Program-made: the position numbers and the translations under genes
DNA from: Rubellimicrobium arenae
GTDB lineage: Bacteria; Pseudomonadota; Alphaproteobacteria; Rhodobacterales; Rhodobacteraceae
Reading direction: 5' to 3'
Length of the DNA: 64,000 nucleotides
Assembly: GCF_017916275.1 (NCBI RefSeq)
Contig: NZ_JAFMST010000004.1
Span: 1-64,000, forward strand
Notes under the pieces: generated by a model
The model's database searches: none
The model's input: the letters and a program-made list of their open reading frames with translations, nothing else
Told to the model about the DNA's origin: nothing
Shown: positions 36,834 through 47,138 of the stretch, piece after piece
Layout of the letters: the number at the start of each line of letters is the position of its first letter
Numbering within the stretch: the first letter of the stretch is position 1

Positions 36834-37736
36834 ATGATGGACTGGGACAAACTACGCATCTTCCACGCGGTCGCCGATGCCGGAAGCCTGACCCATGCGG
36901 GCGACAGCCTCCACCTGAGCCAATCCGCCGTCAGCCGCCAGATTCGGGCGCTCGAGGAGAGCCTCAACACCACCCTGTTCCACCGCCATGCGCGGGGGCT
37001 CATCCTCACCGAGCAGGGCGAGCTGCTGTTCGAGGCGACCCGGGCGATGAACAAGCGGCTCGAGACCGCCGCCGCCCGCATCCGCGACAGCGAGGAGGAG
37101 GTCTTCGGCGAGCTGCGGGTCACGACCACGCTGGCCTTCGGCACGCTGTGGCTCGCACCGCGGCTGACCAAGCTCTACGAGCGCTATCCGGACCTCAAGA
37201 TCGACCTGATGCTCGAGGAGCGCGTGCTCGACCTCCCCATGCGCGAGGCCGACGTCGCCATCCGCATGAAGGAGCCGTCGCAGGCCGATCTCATCCGCAA
37301 GAAGCTGATGGGCATCCGCATCGGCCTTTATGCCTCCAAGACCTACCTCGAGCGCGCGGCCCCCATCGAGAAGATGGAGGACATCGCCAATCACCGGGTG
37401 ATCACGCAGGGGCCGAGCTCGGCGCAGGTCGCCGCCGGGGCGAGCCTGGCGCAGCAGCTGCTCAGCTACGACGTGCAAAGCCTGCTGACCATCAACAACT
37501 ACTTCGGCGTGCTCCAGGCCACGCTCAGCGACCTGGGCGTGGGCGTGATCCCGGACTACATCACCGAGGACTTCCCCGAGCTCGTCCGCGTGCTGCCGGA
37601 CGTGGAGTCGGGCGAGGTTCCGGTCTTCCTGGCCTACCCCGAGGAGCTTCGGCAGTCCAAGCGGGTCACGGCCTTCCGGGACTTCGTGCAGGAGGAAGTC
37701 ATCGCGCACCGGCGCCGCATTCGCGACGCCGCATGA
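36834..37736 (+). CDS. LysR-family transcriptional regulator
   Basis: 300 residues. N-terminal HTH near residues 3-60 with DKLRIFHAVADAGSLTHAGD and LSQSAVSRQIRALEESL; the effector domain starts near 90. It begins MMDWDK, so the second ATG at 36837 is possible. Likely autoregulated through the inverted repeats just upstream, in the standard LysR manner. Targets are unknown; murI is divergent and purL is downstream but separated by a terminator. The 24-base repeat flanks both ends of the gene. Confidence 0.9.
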   Translation: MMDWDKLRIFHAVADAGSLTHAGDSLHLSQSAVSRQIRALEESLNTTLFHRHARGLILTEQGELLFEATRAMNKRLETAAARIRDSEEEVFGELRVTTTLAFGTLWLAPRLTKLYERYPDLKIDLMLEERVLDLPMREADVAIRMKEPSQADLIRKKLMGIRIGLYASKTYLERAAPIEKMEDIANHRVITQGPSSAQVAAGASLAQQLLSYDVQSLLTINNYFGVLQATLSDLGVGVIPDYITEDFPELVRVLPDVESGEVPVFLAYPEELRQSKRVTAFRDFVQEEVIAHRRRIRDAA

Positions 37737-37755
37737 CAACTTGCGGTTGAGTCAT

Positions 37756-37779
37756 GCAGGAAACGCATGGCGGCTTTGC
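37756..37779 (+). repeat. 24-base repeat, copy 2 (downstream of LysR gene)
   Basis: GCAGGA, three bases, GCATGGC, three bases, TTTGC; 19 of 24 bases match copy 1. It lies at the head of the intergenic stretch that ends in the strong terminator. Confidence 0.55.
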
Positions 37780-37887
37780 TGTTAGCGATCACGATTGCGC
37801 CTTGATGATACCAGGATCGCCTTCTATTTGGGCAATCGAAGCCGATGATGCCTTGCGCTCATCATCTTCAACCTCCCTGTTGGACTT

Positions 37888-37917
37888 CGCCGGGCCGTTG
37901 TGCCCGGCGTTTTTTTT
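37888..37917 (+). terminator. Strong Rho-independent terminator before purL
   Basis: CGCCGGGC / GCCCGGCG 8-bp stem, 6-base loop CGTTGT, then eight T. This is the cleanest terminator in the window. It lies 152 bases after the LysR stop and 91 bases before purL. A second hairpin GATGATG / CATCATC (37844-37866) precedes it. It may end the LysR mRNA, a small RNA, or a purL leader. Confidence 0.92.
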
Positions 37918-38007
37918 GGCGCGCCCTGCCGCTGGATCGCAGGCGCTCTCTTCCGCCGGACGCCGCGACCCCCTAAAGGGCGCCAAGTCACCGTAGCGGA
38001 GATCCCC

Positions 38008-40167
38008 ATGCGCCCGGAACCCGAGATCACGCCCGAGCTCGTCGCGGCCCACGGCATCAAGCCCGACGAATACGAGCGGCTGCTCGGCATCATCGGCCGG
38101 ACGCCGACCTTCACCGAGCTCGGCATCTTCTCGGCGATGTGGAACGAGCACTGCTCCTACAAGTCGTCCAAGAAGTGGCTGCGGACGCTCCACACCGAAG
38201 GCCCCCAGGTCATCTGCGGGCCGGGCGAGAACGCGGGTGTGGTGGACCTGGGCGATGGCGACGCGCTTGTCTTCAAGATGGAGAGCCACAACCACCCGTC
38301 CTACATCGAGCCCTACCAGGGCGCGGCGACGGGCGTGGGCGGCATCCTGCGGGACGTGTTCACCATGGGGGCGCGGCCCATCGCGGCGATGAACGCGCTG
38401 TCGTTCGGGGAGCCCTCGCATCCCAAGACCAAGCGGCTGGTGGCCGGCGTCGTGGAGGGCGTGGGCGGCTACGGCAACGCCTTCGGCGTGCCCACGGTTG
38501 GCGGCGAGGTCCGCTTCCACCGGGCCTACAACGGCAACTGCCTCGTGAACGCCTTTGCCGCCGGCCTCGCACGGACGGATGCGATCTTCTATTCCGCGGC
38601 CTCGGGCGTGGGGATGCCGGTGGTCTATCTCGGTGCCAAGACGGGCCGGGACGGCGTCGGCGGCGCGACCATGGCCTCCGCGGAGTTCGACGACACCATC
38701 GAGGAGAAGCGCCCGACCGTGCAGGTCGGCGACCCCTTCACCGAGAAGCGCCTCATGGAAGCCTGCATGGAGCTGATGGCCTCGGGCGCCGTCATCTCGA
38801 TCCAGGACATGGGCGCGGCGGGGCTGACCTGTTCCGCCGTGGAGATGGGTGACAAGGGCGGCCTGGGCATCCGGCTCGACCTCGACCGCGTTCCGGTCCG
38901 CGAGGAGGGGATGACCGCCTACGAGATGATGCTGTCGGAAAGCCAAGAGCGGATGCTCATGGTCCTGAAGCCCGAAAAGGAGCAGATCGCGCGGGCGATC
39001 TTCGAGAAGTGGGACCTCGACTTCGCCATCGTGGGCGAGACGATCCCGGAGGACCGGTTCCTGATCCTTCTCGGCAACGAGGTGAAGGCCGACCTGCCGC
39101 TGTCGCAGCTGTCGTCCTCGGCCCCCGAATACGACCGGCCCTGGGTGCCCACCCCTGCCCCGGCCGAGGCGCCCGCCGTGCCGCAGGTCGGTGCCGTGGA
39201 GGCCCTCAAGACGCTGCTGGTCGACCCGAGCACTGCCTGGAAGGGCTGGGTCTGGGAGCAATACGACAGCCAGGTCGGCGCGGACACGGTGCGCCGTCCC
39301 GGCATGGGCGCGGGCATCGTGCGGGTGCATGGGACCGGCAAGGCCGTGGCCTTCACCTCGGACGTCACGCCCCGCTATGTGAAGGCGAACCCGGTCGAGG
39401 GTGGCAAGCAGGCCGTGGCCGAGGCCTGGCGGAACCTCGTGGCCGTGGGCGCGCGTCCGCTGGCCGCGACCGACAACCTCAACTTCGGCAACCCCGAAAA
39501 GCCCGAGATCATGGGCCAGTTCGTGGGCGCCATCCAGGGCATCGGCGAGGCCTGCCGCGCGCTCGACTTCCCCATCGTGTCGGGGAACGTGAGCCTTTAC
39601 AACGAGACCGACGGCAGCGCGATCCTGCCCACCCCCACCATCGGCGGCGTCGGGCTGCTGGGCTCTCTGGAGGAGATGATCGGCGGGCTGGCCCATCCCG
39701 GCGACCTGGCCGTGCTGGTCGGCGAGACCCGGGGGCACCTGGGCCAGTCGGCGCTGCTGGCCGCCCTGGGCACCGAGGCTGGCGACGCGCCCGCCGTCGA
39801 CCTGGCCGTGGAACGCCGGAACGGCGAGTTCGTGCTGGCCAGCCGCAGCCTGATCCGGGCGGCGACCGACCTCGCGGACGGGGGGCTTGCCCTGGCAGGC
39901 TTCGAGATGGCGGACGCGGCCGCAACCGGGCTCGAGCTCGAGGCCGGGGATCTCCCGACCCTCTTTGGCGAGGACCAGGGCCGCTACCTGCTGGCCTGTG
40001 CGCCCGAGCAGGCCGAGGCGCTGCTGGACCGCGCGCGCGAGGCCGGGGTGCCGGTCCGCGTCGTCGGCCGTTTCGGCGGGGGAGCCTTCCGGATGGGCCA
40101 CGAGCACGCGGCGATGCTGGACCTGGCCGCGCTTTGGCGGACGGCCTTCGAAGCGGCGGTGGCCTAG
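38008..40167 (+). CDS. purL: Phosphoribosylformylglycinamidine synthase subunit II
   Basis: ATP-dependent step of purine synthesis converting FGAR to FGAM, with PurS and PurQ. 719 residues, the small (Bacillus-type) PurL. Blocks: [12 protein letters not shown] near 43-54, [28 protein letters not shown] near 87-114 (read in parts), and MSAEFDD-like MASAEFDD. The second half repeats the fold, with SGNVSLYNE near 525. The ATG at 38008 gives [17 protein letters not shown]. bolA follows 60 bases later. Confidence 0.96.
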   Translation: MRPEPEITPELVAAHGIKPDEYERLLGIIGRTPTFTELGIFSAMWNEHCSYKSSKKWLRTLHTEGPQVICGPGENAGVVDLGDGDALVFKMESHNHPSYIEPYQGAATGVGGILRDVFTMGARPIAAMNALSFGEPSHPKTKRLVAGVVEGVGGYGNAFGVPTVGGEVRFHRAYNGNCLVNAFAAGLARTDAIFYSAASGVGMPVVYLGAKTGRDGVGGATMASAEFDDTIEEKRPTVQVGDPFTEKRLMEACMELMASGAVISIQDMGAAGLTCSAVEMGDKGGLGIRLDLDRVPVREEGMTAYEMMLSESQERMLMVLKPEKEQIARAIFEKWDLDFAIVGETIPEDRFLILLGNEVKADLPLSQLSSSAPEYDRPWVPTPAPAEAPAVPQVGAVEALKTLLVDPSTAWKGWVWEQYDSQVGADTVRRPGMGAGIVRVHGTGKAVAFTSDVTPRYVKANPVEGGKQAVAEAWRNLVAVGARPLAATDNLNFGNPEKPEIMGQFVGAIQGIGEACRALDFPIVSGNVSLYNETDGSAILPTPTIGGVGLLGSLEEMIGGLAHPGDLAVLVGETRGHLGQSALLAALGTEAGDAPAVDLAVERRNGEFVLASRSLIRAATDLADGGLALAGFEMADAAATGLELEAGDLPTLFGEDQGRYLLACAPEQAEALLDRAREAGVPVRVVGRFGGGAFRMGHEHAAMLDLAALWRTAFEAAVA

Positions 40168-40227
40168 TCCGCTTGCGGGGGTCCCGGCGCTTTCCTACAT
40201 TGAACCGAACGCACGAGGACCCCTTCC

Positions 40228-40470
40228 ATGGCCATGCAAGCCCACGACATCGAGGCCCTGATCCGCGCCGCCTTTCCCCAGGCGCGCATCAGCATCACGG
40301 ACCTTGCAGGCGACGGGAACCACTACGCCGCCGAGGTGGTGGACGAGAGCTTTCGCGGAATGAACCGCGTGCAGCAGCAGCGCGCCGTCTATGCCGCGCT
40401 GAAGGGCCGCATGGACGGGCCGAACGGAGAGCTTCATGCCCTCGCGCTTACCACCAAGGCGCCGGAATGA
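40228..40470 (+). CDS. bolA: BolA-family protein
   Basis: 80 residues: MAMQAHDIEALIRAAFP, then ISITDLAGDGNHYAAEVVDE near 22-41 and FRGMNRVQQQRAVYAALKGR near 43-62. BolA-like proteins bind [2Fe-2S] clusters with monothiol glutaredoxins and act in iron-sulphur and iron regulation; the conserved His is present (DGNHY, and LHALAL at the C-terminus). grxD follows, the usual partner. Confidence 0.93.
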   Translation: MAMQAHDIEALIRAAFPQARISITDLAGDGNHYAAEVVDESFRGMNRVQQQRAVYAALKGRMDGPNGELHALALTTKAPE

Positions 40471-40476
40471 TGAACG

Positions 40477-40537
40477 GGCCCTGACACGGATCGACCATCG
40501 CGGGGGACCCGGTGCGGGTCCATCCATCATCAGGGCC
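40477..40537. other. Nested stem-loop region between bolA and grxD
   Basis: An outer inverted repeat GGCCCTGA / TCAGGGCC (40477-40484, 40530-40537) encloses an inner hairpin GGACCC / GGGTCC (40505-40521). It could be a weak terminator after bolA or a leader structure of grxD. No T-run is seen. Confidence 0.4.
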
Positions 40538-40590
40538 GGACTTCAGCAATATCTGCCGATCGGGCAGAGCCGAGACGAGAGGATCTCGAA

Positions 40591-40959
40591 ATGACCACCA
40601 CCACCGCGCAGGACCAGATCCGCGAGACGGTCAACACCAACGATGTCGTGCTCTTCATGAAGGGCACCAAGGCCATGCCGCAATGCGGGTTCTCGTCCCG
40701 CGTGGCGGGCGTGCTGAACTACATGGGCGTCGAGTACCAGGACGTGAACGTGCTGGCCGATCCGGATATCCGGCAGGGCATCAAGGACTTCTCGGACTGG
40801 CCGACCATCCCGCAGCTTTACGTCAAGGGCGAGTTCGTCGGCGGCTGCGACATCGTCACCGAGATGACCCTGTCAGGCGAGCTCGACGCGCTCTTCGAAC
40901 AGAAGGGCGTCGCTTACGACAAGGCCCGCGCCGAAGAGATCCGGGCGGCCAACGCCTGA
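40591..40959 (+). CDS. grxD: Monothiol glutaredoxin (Grx4/GrxD type)
   Basis: 122 residues with the CGFS motif at Cys32 (MPQCGFSS), [20 protein letters not shown] near 70-89 and the family TVPQ-type proline. Such proteins carry [2Fe-2S] clusters and hand them to BolA or to apo-proteins. The start follows a GAGAGG-type site. It lies 121 bases after bolA. Confidence 0.96.
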   Translation: MTTTTAQDQIRETVNTNDVVLFMKGTKAMPQCGFSSRVAGVLNYMGVEYQDVNVLADPDIRQGIKDFSDWPTIPQLYVKGEFVGGCDIVTEMTLSGELDALFEQKGVAYDKARAEEIRAANA

Positions 40960-41195
40960 GGCGTGGCGGGCGGATCGCCGCCCAAGCCCTTGGCGCATTT
41001 GCAACAGTTTTGGGCGGCCCGGACTCCCGGACCGCCTTGCCGCTAGGCACGCGCAGGTTCGGCATGGTTAGCTGGGGGCGACTGCTGCCACAGCTCCTGG
41101 ACGTCCGCCTTGCACCTTCGACCACCGCCCCTGCTGCGCGGCTGCATGCTGCCCTGGGCAGAGGTTGCGGCCGTGCCGGCGTCGCGCCCGGCGCC

Positions 41196-41888
41196 ATGTC
41201 GCTTCTGCTGAACCTCATCCTGGGGGTGGCCTTCACGGGGGCCGTTGGCGGCGTGTTCCACTACTGGCGCCTCCAGCTCGAGACGGTGCGGCGGGACGGC
41301 CTCCAGGCCCTGGCCGCGCGACGGGGCTGGGCGTTGACCGTCACCGGCGAACGGCTGGGCCGCGCCGGAACGTTGCGGCTGGTGCCACGGGGCGGCCATC
41401 CCTGGATCACCGAGGTTCGTCCAAAGGATGGCCGGCTGAAAGGTCCCGTCACCGAGTTCGACTCCGCCGAGCCGCGCTGGTCCGAAGGCGTCCTGATCCT
41501 CATCGCGGCCGAGCCCGACCTGCCCTCCCCCCTCGATGGGTCTCCGGAGGGCGATCCCGGCCTTGCCGCCCGCCAGCGCGAGCGTGCGCTGCGGGACCTC
41601 CTGGGCGAGGAGGTCGCGCGTCAGGCTGCCAAGCTCGAACGGCATGAAGGCGTCGCGGGCGTCACCGCGCTCGTGGACGGCAACCTGGCCCGGCGGATCG
41701 ATCTTCACGACCTGAGCCGGGCGCTGAGCCAGTGGATCCCGGTCGCGAGCGGCGCCCGCGGCCAGCCGATCCTGATCCTGACGCCCGAGGGCATGCGCCT
41801 GAGGCTGCGCTATCCGATCCGCCGCCCCGACCAGATGGAGCGCTTCGTGGACCTGGCCCTCGATCTGGCGCGGCTGATCGGGCCCTGA
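41196..41888 (+). CDS. Membrane-anchored protein of unknown function
   Basis: 230 residues. I do not recognise the family. Residues 1-20 (SLLLNLILGVAFTGAVGGV) form one membrane helix, followed by a soluble domain with a basic patch, WALTVTGERLGRAGTLRLVP near 46-65, and a C-terminal alpha/beta-like part ending RFVDLALDLARLIGP. No catalytic motif is apparent. The ATG at 41196 is preferred because the helix begins there; a longer form from 41064 adds a low-complexity stretch. It converges on zapA with a 3-base gap. Confidence 0.65.
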   Translation: MSLLLNLILGVAFTGAVGGVFHYWRLQLETVRRDGLQALAARRGWALTVTGERLGRAGTLRLVPRGGHPWITEVRPKDGRLKGPVTEFDSAEPRWSEGVLILIAAEPDLPSPLDGSPEGDPGLAARQRERALRDLLGEEVARQAAKLERHEGVAGVTALVDGNLARRIDLHDLSRALSQWIPVASGARGQPILILTPEGMRLRLRYPIRRPDQMERFVDLALDLARLIGP

Positions 41889-41891
41889 GGG

Positions 41892-42320
41892 TCAGGCGGC
41901 GGGCGCCCTTCCCTCGGGGACGAGCTGGCCGACCGCATGGGACAGGGCCTCGGCCTCATCGGCCACGTCGATGAAGAGCTGGCGCACCTCGGCCGGGATG
42001 ACCGGCACCTCGATCCGGACTTCCACAGGCACCTCGACCGGCACCTCGATCCGGGGAGGCCCGGCGGCGATCCGCGCCTCGAGCTGCGCCATCCGCTGCT
42101 CGGCCTCGCGAAGCTTGTCCTCGAGCCCCGCGGTCTTGTCGGCAAGCAGGAGCCCCGCCATCAGGAGCATCCGCGCCTCGGGCATCCGCCCGATCTGCTC
42201 GGACAGGGCGGAGGCCTCGGTGTCCAGCATCTGCGCCGCCGACAGCAGGAACGGCTCCTCGCCGGGCTGGCAGGCGACCTCGAAGCTGCGGCCGCCGATG
42301 ACGATCTCGACCTGCGGCAT
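41892..42320 (-). CDS. zapA: Cell division protein ZapA
   Basis: 142 residues. The N-terminal ZapA head is [22 protein letters not shown] with LSAAQMLD near 27-34. A coiled coil follows at about 60-85 (LEDKLREAEQRMAQLEARI). ZapA binds FtsZ and stabilises the Z ring. Unusual is the tail IEVPVEVPVEVRIEVPV near 90-106, a short Val-Glu-Pro repeat not seen in E. coli ZapA. The start shares a base with the upstream stop. Confidence 0.85.
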   Translation of the reverse strand: MPQVEIVIGGRSFEVACQPGEEPFLLSAAQMLDTEASALSEQIGRMPEARMLLMAGLLLADKTAGLEDKLREAEQRMAQLEARIAAGPPRIEVPVEVPVEVRIEVPVIPAEVRQLFIDVADEAEALSHAVGQLVPEGRAPAA

Positions 42321-42667
42321 CAGCGGGCCTCCTCGACGATGGGAATGAGTTCGGCGAGGACGGCGTCCAGCTCGCCACGTTCGGCGTCCCGGGCGGCCCG
42401 GAGGGCGGCAACCTCGGCCCGCAGGCGGGTCAGCTCCTCCTCGAGGGCGGCGCGGCCGGCCTCACGCTCGCGCAGGGCACGCACGCGTTCCTGAAGCTGG
42501 GCGTTGGCGACGCGCTCCTCGTCGATCTCGGCGCGAAGACGCTCGTTCTCGGAGGCGAGGGCGGCCTGCTCGGCCAGAGCTTCGGCCCCGGCCGCGATCC
42601 CCTCGAAGGCGGCCACGATGCGCCGGCGCGCCTCGAGAAGGTCACCCAGATCGCCCGATACGTCCAT
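42320..42667 (-). CDS. Coiled-coil protein paired with ZapA
   Basis: 115 residues, almost entirely a long coiled coil from about residue 25 to 105, rich in Ala, Glu, Arg and Leu heptads ([20 protein letters not shown] and following). It has no motif of its own. Its one-base overlap with zapA (TGATG) suggests they act together, as ZapB-like proteins do, but homology to ZapB is not claimed. Divergent from tkt. Confidence 0.75.
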   Translation of the reverse strand: MDVSGDLGDLLEARRRIVAAFEGIAAGAEALAEQAALASENERLRAEIDEERVANAQLQERVRALREREAGRAALEEELTRLRAEVAALRAARDAERGELDAVLAELIPIVEEAR

Positions 42668-42848
42668 GCATCCCTCGTGTTATCTGCGGCGCCGGAAGCC
42701 CGCGCCGCCCAGGCTTTCCGCGAACCTAAGAGAAACAGGCGCAAGTCGCAATCGGCGACTCCCCTTTTCCGGGAATGACTTGGAGGGCGTGCTTGATCTT
42801 GTCCGTCACGTTGGTAAGTCAGGGTGGCACCCCGGAGGAGACATGATC

Positions 42849-44861
42849 ATGGACATCGCGAGCCTGCGCAACGCCCACTTCGAGCATTGGCGGCTTGCCG
42901 CCGCGATCCGCACCCTGACGCTCGATGCCGTGGCGGCGGCCAACTCCGGCCACTCCGGCATGCCGATGGGCATGGCCGACGTGGCGACCGTGCTGTTCGA
43001 CAAGCACCTGAAGTTCGATCCCAAGGCGCCGTTCTGGCCCGACCGCGACCGGTTCATCCTGTCGGCGGGGCATGGCTCGATGCTGCTCTATTCCCTGCTC
43101 TATCTGACCGGCTACCCGGACATGACGCTGGAGCAGATCCGGGACTTCCGCCGATGGGGCTCCCGCACGCCGGGCCATCCGGAGGTCCACCACACCGCCG
43201 GGGTCGAGACGACCACCGGGCCGCTGGGCCAGGGCCTGGCCAACTCCGTGGGCTTCGCCATCGCCGAGGAGGCGCTGCGGGCGCGCTTCGGTGCGAAGGT
43301 CATGGACCACCATACCTACGTGATCGCCGGGGACGGCTGCCTGATGGAGGGCGTGAGCCAGGAGGCGATCGCGCTCGCCGGCAAGCAGCAGCTGTCGCGG
43401 CTGATCGTGCTCTTCGACGACAACGGCATCACCATCGACGGCAAGGTGTCGATCGCCGACGCAACCGACCAGGGCGCGCGCTTCGCCGCCTCGGGCTGGC
43501 ACGTCCAGGCCATCGACGGCCATGACCCCGCCGCCATCGACGCCGCCCTGACCGCCGCCAAGGCCGATCCCCGCCCGTCCATGATCGCCTGCCGGACGCA
43601 TATCGCGCTGGGCTCCTCGGCTCAGGACACGTCCAAGGGACATGGCGCGCTGACGGACGCCAAGCTCATCGCCGACACCCGCGAGGTGTATGGCTGGGAG
43701 AACGGCCCCTTCGACATCCCCGCCGACATCAAGGCCCGGTGGGAGCAGATGGGCCAGCGTGGCGCCCAGGCCCGCGCCGAATGGGAGGAGCGGCTGGCCG
43801 CCCTGCCCTCGGCCCGTCAGGCCGAGTTCAAGCGCGTGGCCGAAGGGCTGCCGCCGCGCCGCCTGGCCGGGGCGATCCGCGACGTCAAGAAGGCCGCCGC
43901 CGCCGAGTCCAAGGCCGTGGCGACCCGCAAGTCCTCCGAGATCGTGCTCGAGGCCGTCAACGCCGTCATGCCCGAAACGCTGGGCGGGTCGGCGGACCTG
44001 ACCGGCTCGAACAACACCAAGACCAAGGACCTGGGCATCTTCGAGCCGGGCAACCGCAAGGGCCGCTACATCCATTACGGCATCCGCGAGCATGGGATGG
44101 CCGCCGCGATGAACGGGATCGCCCTGCATGGGGGCCTGTTCCCCTATGGCGGCACCTTCCTGTGCTTTGCCGACTACGCCCGCCCGTCGGTGCGCCTGTC
44201 GGCGCTGATGGGCGCGCGGGTGGTCTACGTCTTCACCCACGATTCGATCGGCCTGGGCGAGGATGGCCCCACCCACCAGCCGGTGGAGCACCTTGCCATG
44301 CTGCGGGCCACGCCCAACCTGCGCGTCTTCCGGCCCGCCGACACGGTCGAGACCGCCGAAGCCTGGGAACTCGCCCTGACGGAGCCCGGCCCCTCGGTGC
44401 TGGCCCTGTCGCGGCAGAACCTCGCCCCTGTCCGGCGCGAGCACACCAACCGGAACCTGTCCGCCCAGGGCGCCTATGTGCTGGCCGACGCCACCGGCAA
44501 GCGGCAGGTCGTGCTGATGGCCACCGGGTCCGAGGTGGAGATCGCCATGGCGGCGCGCGAACAGCTCGAGGCGCAGGGCATCGGCACGCGCGTCGTGTCC
44601 ATGCCCTCGATGGAGCTCTTCGCCGCCCAGGACGAGAAGGTGCGCCGCCGCGTGCTGCCGCCCGGCACCGTCCGGGTCGCCATCGAGGCCGGCGTGCGCC
44701 AGCCCTGGGACCGCTGGCTCCTGGGGAACGGCGGACGCGAAGCCAAGTCGGCCTTCGTCGGGATGGACAGCTTCGGCGCCTCGGCCCCGGCCGAAGTGCT
44801 CTACGAGCAGTTCGGGATCACCGCGGCGAACGTGGCCCGGGTCGCCCAGTCGCTGCTGTGA
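42849..44861 (+). CDS. tkt: Transketolase
   Basis: Thiamine diphosphate enzyme of the pentose phosphate pathway; it uses the xylulose 5-phosphate formed by the xylose genes. 670 residues. [16 protein letters not shown] near 75-90, TPGHPE near 107, the ThDP motif GDGCLMEG near 156-163 onward to DDN, and [10 protein letters not shown]-type [17 protein letters not shown] near 410. The ATG at 42849 is chosen since GGAGGAG is 8 bases upstream; the ATG at 42843 is too close to it. gap follows after 180 bases. Confidence 0.95.
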   Translation: MDIASLRNAHFEHWRLAAAIRTLTLDAVAAANSGHSGMPMGMADVATVLFDKHLKFDPKAPFWPDRDRFILSAGHGSMLLYSLLYLTGYPDMTLEQIRDFRRWGSRTPGHPEVHHTAGVETTTGPLGQGLANSVGFAIAEEALRARFGAKVMDHHTYVIAGDGCLMEGVSQEAIALAGKQQLSRLIVLFDDNGITIDGKVSIADATDQGARFAASGWHVQAIDGHDPAAIDAALTAAKADPRPSMIACRTHIALGSSAQDTSKGHGALTDAKLIADTREVYGWENGPFDIPADIKARWEQMGQRGAQARAEWEERLAALPSARQAEFKRVAEGLPPRRLAGAIRDVKKAAAAESKAVATRKSSEIVLEAVNAVMPETLGGSADLTGSNNTKTKDLGIFEPGNRKGRYIHYGIREHGMAAAMNGIALHGGLFPYGGTFLCFADYARPSVRLSALMGARVVYVFTHDSIGLGEDGPTHQPVEHLAMLRATPNLRVFRPADTVETAEAWELALTEPGPSVLALSRQNLAPVRREHTNRNLSAQGAYVLADATGKRQVVLMATGSEVEIAMAAREQLEAQGIGTRVVSMPSMELFAAQDEKVRRRVLPPGTVRVAIEAGVRQPWDRWLLGNGGREAKSAFVGMDSFGASAPAEVLYEQFGITAANVARVAQSLL

Positions 44862-44999
44862 CCCCACGGCCCGCGCGGGACGGAAGGCGGTGATCCTGCG
44901 TCCGCCCGCGCGGCCCGGCCCGGGCCTCGGGCGGACCGGCCCGAGGGCCACCGGGGACGCGGCTCTCGGTTGACCTTCCCCCTGAAATCGCCATGTTGC

Positions 45000-45020
45000 C
45001 GCCCGACGGCGCGTCGGGCG
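45000..45020 (+). other. Stable hairpin in the gap leader
   Basis: A 9-bp perfect stem CGCCCGACG / CGTCGGGCG with a 3-base GCG loop, ending 8 bases before the AGGAGG site of gap. It may affect mRNA stability or initiation. A second hairpin CCTCGGGC / GCCCGAGG lies earlier at 44925-44946. Confidence 0.6.
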
Positions 45021-45041
45021 CCAGGCACAGGAGGATGGGTT

Positions 45042-46064
<1,023 letters not shown>

Positions 46065-46089
46065 CCATCGCGGACGCGCGCGTCAGGCC

Positions 46090-46117
46090 AGGGCCGTCCT
46101 CCGGGGCGGCCCTTTGT
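46090..46117 (+). terminator. Terminator of gap
   Basis: AGGGCCGTCC / GGGGCGGCCCT stem with one G-U pair and a short loop, followed by TTTGT. It starts 26 bases past the gap stop. Confidence 0.75.
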
Positions 46118-46433
46118 CATTGGGGGACCGGTCGTGCCTGCGCCGAGGCGGTCGCCATCGCGACCGTCCAAGGAGGGAAAAGGGTCGGGATGATGCGATG
46201 GCGACATCGGTTCGGCCCTTCGGTCGGCCCGAGTTGTCAAGAAGGAGACGGTCCAGGAGGACGGCCGGCGGCCCGGATCAGACTGATGTGTCGAATTTGC
46301 GACATCTGCGCTCAAAAGATATGCGATTCATGCATGGCGGGATGCGCCAAACGTCAGTGGCGCTGCGCTGCGGCATGACCCATATGGGGGTCACCGGAAC
46401 GCGATCCTGCGCCCGGCATACCCGAGGAAGAAA
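46118..46433 (+). promoter_or_regulatory. Region upstream of the DUF1127 gene, with a promoter candidate and a Cys-rich frame
   Basis: About 316 bases. TTGCGA (46297-46302), 17 bases, TATGCG (46320-46325) is a fair sigma-70-type promoter for the small gene downstream. A TGTCG / CGACA inverted repeat lies at 46289-46304. The same stretch contains an open frame (46286-46378) with seven Cys in 30 residues, which is reported as a finding rather than as a gene. The remainder shows nothing I can name. Confidence 0.5.
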
Positions 46434-46592
46434 ATGTCCCTTCTTACGCATCTCCGCTCCGCGATGGAGAAGCGCGCCGCTTATCGTCGTACGCTCCATG
46501 AACTTCGCGGAATCCCGGCCCATCTGGCCGACGACCTGAACATCTATCCCGGCGACGCCGAGCGTCTTGCGCGCCAAGCCGTCTACGGCTGA
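46434..46592 (+). CDS. DUF1127-family small protein
   Basis: 52 residues: MSLLTHLRSAMEKRAAYRRT, then LHELRGIPAHLADDLNIYPGDAE. It is basic and helical with the DUF1127 pattern (RTLHEL and the ADDLNIYP turn). GAGGAAG precedes the ATG. These small Arg-rich proteins are often strongly induced by stress or stationary phase in Rhodobacteraceae and related bacteria, and some of their mRNAs give rise to small RNAs. It is followed by a sharp terminator. Function is unknown. Confidence 0.82.
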   Translation: MSLLTHLRSAMEKRAAYRRTLHELRGIPAHLADDLNIYPGDAERLARQAVYG

Positions 46593-46616
46593 GCGATCCG
46601 ACCGGTTCATTCGTTC

Positions 46617-46641
46617 AAGGCCGCCCCCGGGGCGGCCTTTT
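46617..46641. terminator. Bidirectional terminator between the DUF1127 gene and coaD
   Basis: AAGGCCGCCC / GGGCGGCCTT, 10-bp stem with a 3-base loop, followed by TTTTC on the plus strand. It serves the plus-strand small gene and probably the convergent coaD as well. Confidence 0.85.
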
Positions 46642-47138
46642 CATTTCCGGCCCAACCGTTCGGCCAGCGCCGCATGGACAGCCGGGGGCACGAACTTGGA
46701 CACGTCGCCACCCAGGCGGGCGATCTCCTTGACCAGCTTGGACGCGATCGCCTGATGGCGGGCCTCGGCCATGAGGAACACCGTCTCGACCGAGTCGTCG
46801 AGCGTCCGGTTCATGCCGACCATCTGGAACTCGTATTCGAAATCGGCCACCGCCCGCAGGCCCCGCACGATGACCGAGGCCCCGACATCGCGGGCGCAGT
46901 CGATCAGCAGGTTCTCGAAGGGATGCACGACGATCTCGGTCCCGCAGGCCGCCGCGATCGCGCTGATCTCCTGCTCGAGCAGGCCGACCCGTTCCTCGAG
47001 CGAGAAAAGCGGGCCCTTGTCGCGGTTGATCGCGACCCCGATCACGAGCCGGTCCACAAGACTGCAAGCCCGGCGGATGATGTCCGTATGGCCGAGCGTC
47101 ACCGGGTCGAAGGTGCCCGGGTAAAGTCCAATGCGCAT
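46641..47138 (-). CDS. coaD: Phosphopantetheine adenylyltransferase
   Basis: 165 residues. Coenzyme A synthesis, forming dephospho-CoA. The nucleotidyltransferase motif is in YPGTFDPVTLGHTDIIRRA near 6-24, and RGLRAVADFEYE near 93-104 is the family block. It begins directly after the stop of the CBS gene, with no spacer. The usual length is 155-165. Confidence 0.95.
   Translation of the reverse strand: MRIGLYPGTFDPVTLGHTDIIRRACSLVDRLVIGVAINRDKGPLFSLEERVGLLEQEISAIAAACGTEIVVHPFENLLIDCARDVGASVIVRGLRAVADFEYEFQMVGMNRTLDDSVETVFLMAEARHQAIASKLVKEIARLGGDVSKFVPPAVHAALAERLGRK

Noticed and set aside
37754-37996. 80-codon open frame between the LysR gene and purL
   Set aside because: It spans the strong terminator and hairpins, lacks a ribosome site and has no protein-like composition.
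41888-42849. 6S RNA next to zapA, as in many bacteria
   Set aside because: zapA is followed directly by the convergent gene, and the region before tkt shows no long two-strand hairpin with a central bulge.
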